Assembly (NCBI GenBank): GCA_016207405.1
Contig: JACQPQ010000035.1
Location: 1-36,305, forward strand
Direction of reading: 5' to 3'
Length of the DNA stretch: 36,305 nt
DNA from: Gammaproteobacteria bacterium
Lineage (GTDB): Bacteria; Pseudomonadota; Gammaproteobacteria; JACQPQ01
A program made the position numbers and the translations under genes. The notes under the pieces were generated by a model. The model saw nothing but the letters and a program-made list of their open reading frames with translations, was not told where the DNA came from and searched no databases. Shown one piece after another: positions 16,001-24,723 of the stretch. Each line of letters starts with the position of its first letter. Positions within the stretch are counted from its first letter, which is position 1.

Positions 16001-17892
16001 TTTGGATTAAGCTCCTTCGCACCCGCGAGGTCCATTCCAAAATCCTGAAGCCAAATGATTCCACTTTTCGCCAGACTTGCCCACTTAAGTTTAATTTCGT
16101 AGGGGTGCTCGCTCAATACTCTAAGACCCATGTTCTCTAACATAGGAAGTACATCTGAAAGCGTTATTTGAGCACCCATTCTAAACAGCTTTAAATGGAG
16201 TTCATTTTCCTGTGCTTCCAAAGGTCTGTAAAGGATTATACCCAGCGGATTTTTTTCGTTTACGGTTTCAATATGCTTAATATCAAAAACCGCTGTGTGC
16301 GCGGTATATTGCTCCTGATAAGAGCTTGGAAAAGCACCGTCATACCAGTCGACTAGTGCGGTTCCCTTCTCTTCGCCAAAATTCTCCAAAAGCGCTTCCT
16401 TCAAATCATCTTGCCAACTTTTAGCGGCTTCGGCGAGTTTAGCTTCAAGTTTTTTAAGATCAGGTTCAACCTTAAGCGTAGGATCGGTCTGAATGACATA
16501 AAGCGTTCTTGCTAAAATCGATTCTGTAAACGTAGTGGTGAATTCAATGCCATACCCTTGAAACTCGGCTTGCAAAATATCTTGAAACTTTTGACGCAAC
16601 TTCGTTTGGTATCGGTCTCGTGGAACAAAAACAAGGCATGAGACCGAGCGACCAAACACATCGCGTCGTACAAATAAACGGATCTGTTTTCTTTCTTGCA
16701 GATGCAAGATCCCCATCGTAATCTCAAAAAGAGAATCCTCTGACGCCTGAAACAGTTCATCCCGTGGAAATTGCTCCAAAATGTTCAAAAGTTCTTTATT
16801 GGCATGTCCCTTTTCAGGTAGGCCAGAGCGCTCCATCACGTTCTCGACTTTCCGGCGCAAAATCGGGATGAACTGGGGACGACTACTGTAGGCAGAAGAC
16901 GTATATAACCCTAAAAACCGACGTTCTCCTACCTCTTCCCCTTCCGCGTTATATCGCTTCACCGCAATACAATCCATATAGGCAGGACGATGTATCGTTG
17001 CCTGCAAATTGGATTTTGAAATAACCAGCTCTTCCCCTCGCATACTGGTTTTTTGAGTCGGTAAATCAACGCCCACTAGTGGGTTACCCGTACCGCCTTC
17101 ACGCAGAATACCCAACCCAGACTGCGGGATCACTTTTAAAAAAGAATGTCCGTTTTTTTGAAAGAGCACATAATCCTGGCTCCCTAAAAAAGTAAAATGA
17201 TCATGGATAACCCAGCCCACGAACTCTTCAATTTCTTGAATTTCTGGTTTACTCGCCTTGATGCGGTAAACCTTTAAATCTTGTAAAACTTCATGAGCCT
17301 TCTTCACCATGGGTTGCCAATCTTCTACGGCCATCCGAACGTCCGCCAGCACTCGTTCTAAATCTTTCTCCATCTGACCAATTAACGCCACATCGGTTTG
17401 TTTACTAATTTCAAGATAGATGGGTGCCTCCCCCAAGAGTTTGCCCTTCACTCGTTTATTGCTAGAAAAAATCTCTGTGATTTGGCCTGACTTATCTCGA
17501 ACCACATTCATAGACAAGTGAATAATAAAGTACGTGGTAAACCCATACCGATTAAGCTCCATGCGAACAGAGTCCACCAAAAACGGCATATTGTCTGCCG
17601 AAATGGCCACAACCGTGTGCGGGGTTTGCCACCCGTCGAGTTCGTAATTGGGGTTATAAATCTTAATGCTTGGAATGCCTGGCTTACGCTGATTGATTAA
17701 GTGCCAGTGCGACAACACCATTCCATATAAATCGGGAAGATGTCGAGGAGTCAAATCTTCCATCGATACGTCAGACAAAAAAAGTCTCGCGAAGTTTGAC
17801 ACAAGCTCAGCTTTGGGTTTTTGCATTTTTTCGTAAATCAATGCAACAATTTTTTCAATCAACTCTGTTCGCAACTCGGCTTCTTGTGACAT
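13024..17892 (-). CDS. gdh: NAD-specific glutamate dehydrogenase, large (180-kDa) class
   Basis: This enzyme oxidatively deaminates glutamate to 2-oxoglutarate and ammonium with NAD. The 1622-aa length is that of the large bacterial class (GdhB/GDH-180). The long N-terminal regulatory region precedes the catalytic core, where [35 protein letters not shown] and [10 protein letters not shown] mark substrate and catalytic segments. [14 protein letters not shown] with [13 protein letters not shown] mark the NAD-binding part. ATG at 17892 is preferred over the adjacent GTG, with GGAG 7 nt upstream. The gene stands alone, 102 bp after cysQ. It suggests glutamate is used as carbon and energy source. 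Confidence 0.95.
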   Translation of the reverse strand: [1622 protein letters not shown]

Positions 17893-17997
17893 CACGGCTC
17901 CACTTTGATCAAATCGTAATTCCTCACTAAAAGGATAGAACGACTCTTTAAAAAAGAACAGTTGTTTTGGAATTTCGCTTGTTTTGCCAACCCTACT

Positions 17998-18786
17998 TTA
18001 AAAATACTGCATCCAAGGATGAGTTTTATCTCCAACCGCAAAAAAATCAGGATTGATAAGGGACTCTTGGGTATTGTAGGTAAGAGTGGCTCCCTCTTTC
18101 ATGCTCACCATCATGCCCCCCGCTTCCTCTAAGATACTCTGCGCCGCAGCCGTATCCCATTCGGACGTCGGGCCAAACCGCGGATAAATATCCGCCTTCC
18201 CTTCTGCAATCAAACACATTTTTACAGCACTCCCGTGATGAGAAAGCTCATATCCGGGCAACTTGTTCAAAAAAAATTGAAGTTTTGGACTGGGATGACT
18301 CCGACTTGCAACGACTCGAATCTTAGAGGGAGAAACCGGTACAACTAAAAGCGCTTGCTTGACTCCATAAGCCTCTTGTTTATACGCCCCTTTGCCTTTT
18401 TCTCCCACGTAAACCGTCTTGCTAACCGGAAGATAAACCACTCCCATAACGCTCTTCCCATCCTCAACAAACGCGATGTTAATAGAGAATTCATCGCTTC
18501 GACGAATAAATTCTTTTGTGCCATCTAAAGGGTCAATCAGCCAAAAACAAGACCATTTTTCTCGAACACTCCAAGGACACTCCGCTGACTCCTCAGAAAG
18601 CACCGGAAACTGTGGCGTTAGTTTCTGTAGCCCTCTCTCCAAAATGCGATGCGCGGCTATGTCGGCTTCTGTAAGCGGGGAATTATCGGCCTTTTGAATA
18701 ACCCCGACCATACGCGCTCTGTAGATTTTTAAAATAGCCTCGGCAGCTTCTTCAGCAAGTGGAATAATTTTGTCAACTAAATGCAT
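17998..18786 (-). CDS. cysQ: 3'(2'),5'-bisphosphate nucleotidase
   Basis: CysQ hydrolyses 3'-phosphoadenosine 5'-phosphate to AMP, preventing its build-up from sulfate assimilation and acyl-carrier-protein turnover. The product is 262 aa with the inositol-monophosphatase-fold metal sites: LSEESAE, WLIDPLDGTKEFIRR and, near the end, SEWDTAAAQSILEEAGG. Those residues bind Mg2+ and place the catalytic water. It overlaps tatC by 10 bp and is the last gene of the gatC-to-cysQ unit. Confidence 0.93.
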   Translation of the reverse strand: MHLVDKIIPLAEEAAEAILKIYRARMVGVIQKADNSPLTEADIAAHRILERGLQKLTPQFPVLSEESAECPWSVREKWSCFWLIDPLDGTKEFIRRSDEFSINIAFVEDGKSVMGVVYLPVSKTVYVGEKGKGAYKQEAYGVKQALLVVPVSPSKIRVVASRSHPSPKLQFFLNKLPGYELSHHGSAVKMCLIAEGKADIYPRFGPTSEWDTAAAQSILEEAGGMMVSMKEGATLTYNTQESLINPDFFAVGDKTHPWMQYF

Positions 18787-19493
18787 AATTTCCTATAAAT
18801 TTTTGCCGTATAAAGACCCACTTCAAATAACCCCCATAACGAAAGAGCCATCACAATTTGGGATATCACATCCGGAGGCGTTAATATCATCCCCACTACG
18901 AAAGCCCCTACAATCATATAAGGCCGGGAGTTCGACAGTTGTCCCACAGTCACTACCTCCAATAGAACACATAATAAAGTCACTATTGGCGTCTCAAAGG
19001 CAATTCCAAATACAAAAAAGAAAACCAGAACAAAATCAAGATAACGGCTCATGTCCGTCATCATCGTCACCCCCGTCGGTAACACGCCCACAAAAAACTT
19101 GAAACAGATAGGTAAAACCACCCCATAAGCAAATAGAACACCTAAATAAAAAAGCACAACGCTTGCACAGAGTAACGGAACTGCTAAACGTTTTTCTTTA
19201 ACATACAAACCCGGCGCAACAAATTTCCATAGTTGGTATATCACAAACGGCATAACCACAAAGAGGGAAACTACGCCTGTAAGTTTTAGAGGAATTAAAA
19301 AAGGCGCAGAAACTTCCGTGGCGATCATCGAAGCATTGGGAGGCAAATAACGAAGCAATGGCTTCGCCAATGCGTGGTAGAGTTCTTGCGAAAAGAAAAT
19401 AAGCCCCCCAAATACACTGAGAAGAGCCGTTAATGAATATAATATGCGTCGCCGGAGTTCTATAAGATGGGAAAGTAAAGGAGTTTCTTCCAT
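18777..19493 (-). CDS. tatC: Sec-independent protein translocase TatC
   Basis: TatC is the polytopic inner-membrane receptor that, with TatB, recognises twin-arginine signal peptides of folded proteins. The protein is 238 aa with six hydrophobic segments and the family's N-terminal LLSHLIELRRRI and the FVAPGLY loop. The conserved periplasmic/cytoplasmic loop around FGIAFETPI and the C-terminal ILTPPDVISQ are also present. It follows tatB by 29 bp and overlaps cysQ. Substrates in this window are the molybdoenzyme subunits at 29410-32871, both with RR signals. Confidence 0.95.
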   Translation of the reverse strand: MEETPLLSHLIELRRRILYSLTALLSVFGGLIFFSQELYHALAKPLLRYLPPNASMIATEVSAPFLIPLKLTGVVSLFVVMPFVIYQLWKFVAPGLYVKEKRLAVPLLCASVVLFYLGVLFAYGVVLPICFKFFVGVLPTGVTMMTDMSRYLDFVLVFFFVFGIAFETPIVTLLCVLLEVVTVGQLSNSRPYMIVGAFVVGMILTPPDVISQIVMALSLWGLFEVGLYTAKIYRKLCI

Positions 19494-19522
19494 GAATGGT
19501 TAGTGATTAATCACCCATCACC

Positions 19523-19891
19523 TCACAACAAAGCCTTACTATCGTCGTTGCGAGGCCCGGAGGGCCGAAGCAATCCAGGTTTCTTTTCCGTCTGGATTGC
19601 GTCACGCCGCTGCGCAGGCCTCGCAACGACGACTTTCTGCATTTTATCGAAAGAAGATGCCTCAGGCAGAACAAGTTTTTTCACAGAAGAAGGTTCTATT
19701 GAATACTGTTTTACAGAGTGAACCCATTCGACTTCTTTTGCGAAGTCATTTTTTGTTTTCTGAATGGATTTTTGAAGTCGCGCAATAAAAACACCCACAC
19801 TTCTTGCAACACTCGGCAGTTGCCGAGGACCAATCACTACAAGCGCTACAATTCCAACGACTATCAGTTCCCAAAAGCCAATGTCAAACAT
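19523..19891 (-). CDS. tatB: Sec-independent protein translocase TatB
   Basis: TatB forms the signal-peptide receptor complex with TatC. The 122-aa product starts MFDIGFWELIVVGIVALVVI, with the hydrophobic helix, then the GPRQLP hinge and an amphipathic helix (VARSVGVFIARLQKSI). This is the TatB rather than TatA pattern because of the conserved GPxxLP hinge and the longer tail. The last 38 or so residues (from about residue 84) are encoded by a palindromic repeat (19542-19632) that stays in frame and supplies an Arg/Pro/Lys-rich tail. A toxin-antitoxin pair separates it from tatA. Confidence 0.92.
   Translation of the reverse strand: MFDIGFWELIVVGIVALVVIGPRQLPSVARSVGVFIARLQKSIQKTKNDFAKEVEWVHSVKQYSIEPSSVKKLVLPEASSFDKMQKVVVARPAQRRDAIQTEKKPGLLRPSGPRNDDSKALL
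19542..19632. repeat. 91-bp palindromic repeat inside tatB
   Basis: Outer arms TCGTCGTTGCGAGGCC (19542-19557) and its exact complement (19617-19632) enclose inner arms GCAATCCAG and CTGGATTGC. This arrangement is that of the short palindromic repeats widespread in proteobacterial genomes. It lies within the 3' end of tatB and stays in frame. No other copy was found in the window. Confidence 0.85.
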
Positions 19892-19944
19892 AGATTAACT
19901 GCTCAGCACGCGGTTTTTGAAGAGGACAACGGCTATTGTCAATT

Positions 19945-20154
19945 TTAGACTTTCTTGAAGACTTCATCAAAGAAAACTTCTTTATCTAACTTTTCTTGCC
20001 ATTGATGATGTCTCTTTACAGACTCCATTCTCTGAAATGTTGTCATGGATATGAACCGATACGTCTCTATCGGTCCCAACTCCTGATGAAGAATATAAAT
20101 GGCTTTTTGGATAAGCTCTTCTTTATTGAGAAGTACAGCTCTCTGTTGTGTCAT
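19945..20154 (-). CDS. Putative antitoxin of a PIN-toxin pair (69 aa)
   Basis: I do not recognise a named family for this 69-aa protein. It is charged and mostly helical (LLNKEELIQKAIYILHQELG, then FQRMESVKRHHQWQEKLDKE). Its start overlaps the stop of the PIN-domain gene by 4 bp, the coupled arrangement of type II toxin-antitoxin pairs, so an antitoxin role is inferred from context. It lies 53 bp before tatB, in the same direction. Confidence 0.6.
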   Translation of the reverse strand: MTQQRAVLLNKEELIQKAIYILHQELGPIETYRFISMTTFQRMESVKRHHQWQEKLDKEVFFDEVFKKV

Positions 20155-20600
20155 TGTAAGTTTTCCAAAATCGTAAATTCCACAGGGTTCATTGTCTTTA
20201 ACTTAAGTTTTAACTTCCCGCATTGTTTTAAAAGCCGATCATCACACGTAATAAAAACTTCGCTGCTTTTTTCCGCAAAAGCAACATGAACAGCATCTGC
20301 CACACCTATTTTTTTAGTATAAAAATATTCACTCCTTGCTTTAATGGAAGCTGGTTCATAATTCGTTAATTTTACAGCGTACTGCCTTAAAATTGACAAT
20401 ACTTCTATTCGCTCGCTCATTTCTGGTATGGAATCTATTTCAAGATAATGAACGGGTGATGCCATTATCTGATATTTCTTTTTGTGTGCGCCATTTAAGA
20501 TCAGATAGAGTGCATCGGTTTCAAGTCGTACTCTTAATATATTCTGATCGTCGAAAGGACGACATAATGTGCATACATCCAAGTATAGCTTTTTATACAC
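20151..20600 (-). CDS. PIN-domain toxin (VapC-like ribonuclease)
   Basis: PIN-domain proteins of this size are Mg2+-dependent ribonucleases, often toxins. The 149-aa protein opens with LYLDVCTLCRPFDDQ (first catalytic Asp), then has HYLEIDSIPEM (acidic residue) and, at the C-terminal half, KKIGVADAVHVAFAEKSSEV followed by ITCDDRLLKQ. This completes the acidic pocket. The start is GTG with AGGGAAAA before it. No promoter of its own is evident, so it is probably read from the gat-his-tat operon. It stands between tatA and tatB, where genes are normally contiguous. Confidence 0.82.
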   Translation of the reverse strand: MYKKLYLDVCTLCRPFDDQNILRVRLETDALYLILNGAHKKKYQIMASPVHYLEIDSIPEMSERIEVLSILRQYAVKLTNYEPASIKARSEYFYTKKIGVADAVHVAFAEKSSEVFITCDDRLLKQCGKLKLKLKTMNPVEFTILENLQ

Positions 20601-20648
20601 TACTTTTCCCTAAGTTTTGAGAAAAATCAGGGTTCACTTTTTATATTT

Positions 20649-20807
20649 TCAGACTTCTGGAGGCGAACCTTCTTCGTTTTTTAAGCCTTTTCGAAAGCTC
20701 TTAAAGGCAGATCCTAAATCGTACCCCATAGTCCGAAGTCGCTTGGTTCCAAATATTAAAATAACAATGAGCGCAACGATAAGAAGTTCCCAAATGCCGA
20801 TGCCCAT
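20649..20807 (-). CDS. tatA: Sec-independent protein translocase TatA (52 aa)
   Basis: TatA polymerises to form the Tat transport pore or membrane-weakening patch. The short reading frame, 52 aa, starts [20 protein letters not shown], then [20 protein letters not shown]. This is a hydrophobic helix, hinge and amphipathic helix with the FG hinge and F-K-x-x-x-K pattern typical of TatA. The usual Pro after the hinge is Arg-Leu here. The ribosome binding site GGAGGA is 7 nt from the ATG. It is shorter than typical TatA (about 80 aa), lacking most of the variable tail. It follows hinT by 20 bp and is separated from tatB by the PIN pair. Confidence 0.88.
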   Translation of the reverse strand: MGIGIWELLIVALIVILIFGTKRLRTMGYDLGSAFKSFRKGLKNEEGSPPEV

Positions 20808-20827
20808 GTTTCATTCCTCCTTATAAA

Positions 20828-21163
20828 TTACACAAACGGAAGACATCCACCGCCTACAATGTGAAAGTGTAAGTGATTGATTTCCTGTCCACCCCCTCGA
20901 CCTGTGTTGACAATAACCCGAAATCCCTCTTCAAGGCCTTGCCCTCGTGCCACGTCTGATACTAAACGCATCATGGTTCCCAAAAGCGCCTTATCCTCGT
21001 CTTTGGCTTCGAACAAACTCGGAATATGCCGGCGGGATACGACTAACACATGAACTTTGGCTTTTGGGTATTTATCCTTAAAGACAACCACCTCTTCATC
21101 TTGATGAATGTATTCCGCAGGAATATGCCCTGAAATAATCTTGCAAAAAAGACAGTCCGTCAT
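20828..21163 (-). CDS. hinT: HIT family purine nucleoside phosphoramidase (HinT)
   Basis: HinT hydrolyses adenosine 5'-monophosphoramidates and related adenylates. The 111-aa protein has the N-terminal CLFCKIISGHIPAEYIHQDE and ends in the histidine triad HLHFHI (His97, 99, 101), preceded by GGGQEINHLH, both diagnostic. Its start overlaps the hisE stop by 4 bp, and tatA follows 20 bp later; hinT next to hisE and tat genes is a common proteobacterial arrangement. Confidence 0.93.
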   Translation of the reverse strand: MTDCLFCKIISGHIPAEYIHQDEEVVVFKDKYPKAKVHVLVVSRRHIPSLFEAKDEDKALLGTMMRLVSDVARGQGLEEGFRVIVNTGRGGGQEINHLHFHIVGGGCLPFV

Positions 21164-21462
21164 GGCTTCTTCTCCATTCGTCTTTTAAGTTCTTCTAAAA
21201 CCTCTTCATACGGTATATTTAAAAAAGAAAGCAGCACCATTCCATGAAACCAGAGATCTGCAAATTCATGGACTAAGGATGGCCTGTCCTGATTTTTAGC
21301 TGCAATCAAAACTTCCCCTGACTCCTCCCCTATTTTTCTGAGGATACGGTCTAACCCCCCTTGATACAAGCGTGCCGTATAAGAATGAGTGGGAGAAGCC
21401 CCTTTCCGGTCTTCTAGTCGAGCATAGAGCGCTTTCAGAATGTCTGGGGTTTTGTGGATCAT
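21160..21462 (-). CDS. hisE: Phosphoribosyl-ATP pyrophosphatase
   Basis: HisE carries out the second step of histidine synthesis, hydrolysing PR-ATP to PR-AMP. The 100-aa protein has the all-alpha MazG-like fold residues GLDRILRKIGEESGEVLIAA and HEFADLWFHGMVLL, whose acidic residues bind Mg2+. HisE and HisI are separate here, not fused as in enterobacteria. It overlaps hisI by 4 bp and hinT by 4 bp, so translation is likely coupled. Confidence 0.94.
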   Translation of the reverse strand: MIHKTPDILKALYARLEDRKGASPTHSYTARLYQGGLDRILRKIGEESGEVLIAAKNQDRPSLVHEFADLWFHGMVLLSFLNIPYEEVLEELKRRMEKKP

Positions 21463-21848
21463 GATTTAAATTCACATATCCTTTCAAAACACGTATCTGC
21501 CCCGGTATGACAACTCCCACCTCCCTTTTGCTCTACCCGGAGCAGTAAAGCGTCTTTATCACAATCGACGTAAATAGACTGAACACGCTGAATACACCCG
21601 GAAGTTTCTCCCTTTTTCCACAGGCTCTGTCGTGACCGAGAGAAATAAGTTGCAAAGCCCGTTTCACACGTTATACGAAAAGCTTCTGGGTTCATCCAGG
21701 CCTGCATTAAAACTTGGTTCGTAGATGCTTCCTGAACCACTACGGGAATTAATCCTTCTTTATTCCACTTTATTCTGTCGGATTCTGCGCTTACGCTTGA
21801 ATCCGACCTACAAAACTCCAGTTGTTGACTGTACTCAGAAGGGATCAT
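21459..21848 (-). CDS. hisI: Phosphoribosyl-AMP cyclohydrolase with repeat-encoded insertion
   Basis: HisI opens the purine ring of PR-AMP in the third step of histidine synthesis. The 129-aa protein has the family motifs [30 protein letters not shown] and the Zn-binding CHTGADTCF. Between an N-terminal helix-like start ([12 protein letters not shown]) and the first catalytic strand ([15 protein letters not shown]) there is a short segment, [12 protein letters not shown]. It is encoded exactly by a palindromic repeat (21777-21812), inserted in frame. The gene starts within the last bases of gatB (4-bp overlap). Confidence 0.93.
   Translation of the reverse strand: MIPSEYSQQLEFCRSDSSVSAESDRIKWNKEGLIPVVVQEASTNQVLMQAWMNPEAFRITCETGFATYFSRSRQSLWKKGETSGCIQRVQSIYVDCDKDALLLRVEQKGGGSCHTGADTCFERICEFKS
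21777..21812. repeat. Short palindromic repeat inside hisI
   Basis: GTCGGATTC (21777-21785) and its complement GAATCCGAC (21799-21807) enclose a 13-nt loop, followed by CTACA. A related copy, 29 of 36 positions the same, is at 25748-25783, and a half copy appears at 7991-8007. The form, GTCGGATT...AATCCGACCTACA, resembles REP-type repeats found in many proteobacteria. Here it lies in the coding sequence in frame. Confidence 0.8.
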
Positions 21849-23275
21849 AAGCGTTTTTTCAAAAGTTTATTGACTTGCTCGGGATCTGCACGACCACGGG
21901 ACGCCTTCATGACTTGTCCCACAAAAAAACCAAAGAGCTTTTCTTCTCCCCCTTTCAAAGACTGCCACAACTTGGGATTATCTTGAATAACTTTGTCAAG
22001 AATGGCCTCGATTGCAGAAGGTTCTGTGACTTGTTTTAAGTTTCTCTTTTGGATGATCTCATCCACACTCCCCTCACCCGACCACAGGGCCTCAAAAACC
22101 GTTTTGGCTATTTTGCCTGAGATCGTTCCATCTACAATTCTTGCAACCAAATCCCCTAAAGCTTCGGGAGAAACAAGGCTTTTTGTAATATCCACATTGG
22201 ATTTATTAAGCGCTGCGGATAAATCTCCCATGATCCAATTCGCCGTTAACTTGGCTTCCCCTTTTGCCGTCAACACTGCTTTTTCATAGAAGTCCGCAAG
22301 TTCTCGGCTTTCCGTTAAGAATTCCGCATCATAAAATTTTAGTTGGTAGTCGCTCATAAAGCGTTTGCGGCGGTCTCCTGGAAGTTCTGGCAGACTCGTC
22401 TTTACAGACTGAATAAAGACTTCATCCAGTTCTAAAGGTAGGAGATCGGGATCGGGAAAGTATCGATAATCATGGGCTTCTTCCTTTCCCCGCATAGGCC
22501 GCGTTTCATTTTGGTCTGAGTCATACAACCGCGTCTCTTGAACAACCACTCCTCCGCTTTCCAACACTTCACTCTGACGTTTAATTTCATAGTCAATCGC
22601 CTTCTCAACAAACCGAAAGGAATTCACATTTTTAATTTCTGTTCGCGTCCCTAATTTTTTATCGCCCTCTCGTCGGATAGAGACATTCGCATCACACCGA
22701 AATGATCCTTCCTGCATATTCCCATCACAAATAGCCAGATAACGTACCAACGTATGTAAAGCCTTTAAATAAGCGACCGCTTCTTTAGCAGAACGCAAGT
22801 CGGGTTCTGAAACAATTTCCAATAAGGGTGTTCCCGCACGATTTAAATCAATCCCAGAGCTGCCATGAAAATCTTCATGAACCGATTTGCCTGCGTCTTC
22901 TTCCAAATGGGCGCGCGTAATACCAATCCGTTTGGATTCTCCCTCAAACATAATTTCCAAAAAGCCTCCCTTCACAATCGGGTGTTCATACTGACTGATT
23001 TGATAGCCCTTAGGGAGATCGGGGTAAAAATAATTTTTGCGCGCAAAAATAGACCGCTTATTAATTTCCGCCCCTATAGCCACGCCGAGTTTTACAGCCA
23101 TGCGAACTGCAGCTTGGTTTAAAACAGGAAGCACGCCGGGGAACCCCAAGTCGACTGCGCACGCTTGGGTGTTAGGTGCTGCTCCATATTGAGTAGAAGC
23201 ACCTGAAAACAGCTTTGAACGTGTTAAGAGTTGGACGTGGACCTCAAGGCCAATAACCGGTTCCCATTTATTCAT
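21845..23275 (-). CDS. gatB: Asp-tRNA(Asn)/Glu-tRNA(Gln) amidotransferase subunit B
   Basis: GatB is the tRNA-binding kinase-like subunit that activates mischarged Glu-tRNA-Gln or Asp-tRNA-Asn for amidation. The 476-aa length is normal. Motifs are [10 protein letters not shown] at the start, [34 protein letters not shown] and [10 protein letters not shown]. It ends with a YqeY-like tail domain ([20 protein letters not shown]). It overlaps gatA and hisI by 4 bp each. Confidence 0.96.
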   Translation of the reverse strand: MNKWEPVIGLEVHVQLLTRSKLFSGASTQYGAAPNTQACAVDLGFPGVLPVLNQAAVRMAVKLGVAIGAEINKRSIFARKNYFYPDLPKGYQISQYEHPIVKGGFLEIMFEGESKRIGITRAHLEEDAGKSVHEDFHGSSGIDLNRAGTPLLEIVSEPDLRSAKEAVAYLKALHTLVRYLAICDGNMQEGSFRCDANVSIRREGDKKLGTRTEIKNVNSFRFVEKAIDYEIKRQSEVLESGGVVVQETRLYDSDQNETRPMRGKEEAHDYRYFPDPDLLPLELDEVFIQSVKTSLPELPGDRRKRFMSDYQLKFYDAEFLTESRELADFYEKAVLTAKGEAKLTANWIMGDLSAALNKSNVDITKSLVSPEALGDLVARIVDGTISGKIAKTVFEALWSGEGSVDEIIQKRNLKQVTEPSAIEAILDKVIQDNPKLWQSLKGGEEKLFGFFVGQVMKASRGRADPEQVNKLLKKRL

Positions 23276-24723
23276 GATGTTTCTTTCGGGCGTTTTTTAT
23301 GCCAGTCGGTGACTTGTTGATACTGGTGAGCAAAATTAAGCAGCCTGTCTTCTTTAAAATAATTTGCAATCATTTGTACCCCAACCGGCAAATGGCCTAT
23401 AAATCCAGCCGGAATGGAAATAGCCGGTAACCCAGCCAGATTAACAGCAATGGTATAAATGTCGGAAAGGTACATCGAAATGGGATCTTGTATCTTGTCG
23501 CCTAATTTAAAAGCAGGTGTGGGTGTGGTAGGCCCCAAAATAATATCCACCGTTTCAAATGCTTTTTGAAAATCTTGTCGGATCAGCTGTCTCACTTTTT
23601 GTGCTTTCAGATAATAGGCATCATAGTAGCCAGAAGAGAGAACATAAGTTCCTATCATAATGCGTCGTTTGACCTCCGGGCCAAAACCTTCTGCGCGTGT
23701 TCGCGTGTAAAGATCGTAAAGGTCCTTGGGCGCTTTTGCGCGATATCCAAACCGTACCCCATCATACCGTGCCAAATTAGAAGAGCACTCAGCAGGTGCA
23801 ATCACATAATAAACAGGAACTGAAAAAGAAACATTGGGCAAATCGATGTCTTTCACCACGGCGCCCATTTTCTGATATGCGGAAATGACTGCTTCTATGC
23901 GAAGTGCCATGGTTGGCTCGAGATCTTTAAAAAATATTTTAGGAATGCCAATAACTTTGCCTTTTAATGCCTTGGAGAGATCCTGTGTGTAATCTGGAAC
24001 TGGGATGTCAACGGAAGTGGAATCTTTTTCATCAAACCCTGCCATGACGTTCATGAGTAATGCAGCATCTTCTGCGGTGGCCGTGATAGGCCCTGCTTGA
24101 TCAAGGCTTGAGGCAAAGGCGACTAATCCAAACCTAGATACCCGACCATAGGTGGGTTTTAAACCCGTGGTGTTTGTAAGCGCTGCGGGTTGGCGAATAG
24201 ATCCCCCCGTATCTGTACCTGTCGCGGCAGGCGTCATGCGTGCAGCAACTGCAACCGCAGAACCCCCCGAAGATCCGCCGGGGACTCTTTCCATATCCCA
24301 TGGATTCTTGACAGGCCCATAAAAGCTATTTTCATTAGAAGAACCCATCGCAAACTCATCCAAATTGGTTTTGCCTAGAAGAATCATCCCTGCTTGTTCA
24401 AACCGTTTTACAACCGTCGCAGAATAGGGGGCAATAAAGTTATGGAGTATCTTAGAACCACAGGTCGTTTTAACCCCCTGGGTACATAAAATATCCTTAT
24501 GTGAGATCGGAATGCCTAAAAGAGGAAGCGCCTCTCCTTTTGCACGTCGAGTGTCAGCGGCCGAAGCGGTTTCCAAGGCCAATTCTTTTGTCACGGAAAT
24601 AAACGCATTCAAAATGGGATTGCGTGTTTCAATCTGCTTTAAATAGGCTTGTGTCAACTCAAGGCAGGAAAATTCTTTTGCAGCAAGCGCCCGGCTTAAT
24701 TCCAAGAGGGTTTTATCTCGCAT
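23272..24723 (-). CDS. gatA: Asp-tRNA(Asn)/Glu-tRNA(Gln) amidotransferase subunit A
   Basis: GatA is the glutaminase subunit of GatCAB. The 483-aa protein is an amidase-signature enzyme with the Ser-cisSer-Lys triad: Lys in GIPISHKD, the glycine/serine-rich [13 protein letters not shown] and the nucleophile region [14 protein letters not shown]. It also has the family segment [21 protein letters not shown]. It starts one base into the gatC stop (TAATG) and overlaps gatB by 4 bp, so the three subunits are translationally coupled. Confidence 0.96.
   Translation of the reverse strand: MRDKTLLELSRALAAKEFSCLELTQAYLKQIETRNPILNAFISVTKELALETASAADTRRAKGEALPLLGIPISHKDILCTQGVKTTCGSKILHNFIAPYSATVVKRFEQAGMILLGKTNLDEFAMGSSNENSFYGPVKNPWDMERVPGGSSGGSAVAVAARMTPAATGTDTGGSIRQPAALTNTTGLKPTYGRVSRFGLVAFASSLDQAGPITATAEDAALLMNVMAGFDEKDSTSVDIPVPDYTQDLSKALKGKVIGIPKIFFKDLEPTMALRIEAVISAYQKMGAVVKDIDLPNVSFSVPVYYVIAPAECSSNLARYDGVRFGYRAKAPKDLYDLYTRTRAEGFGPEVKRRIMIGTYVLSSGYYDAYYLKAQKVRQLIRQDFQKAFETVDIILGPTTPTPAFKLGDKIQDPISMYLSDIYTIAVNLAGLPAISIPAGFIGHLPVGVQMIANYFKEDRLLNFAHQYQQVTDWHKKRPKETS

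Noticed and set aside
13058-17700. Plus-strand open frames within the gdh gene
   Set aside because: They are shadows of a full-length, well-conserved protein on the other strand and resemble nothing.
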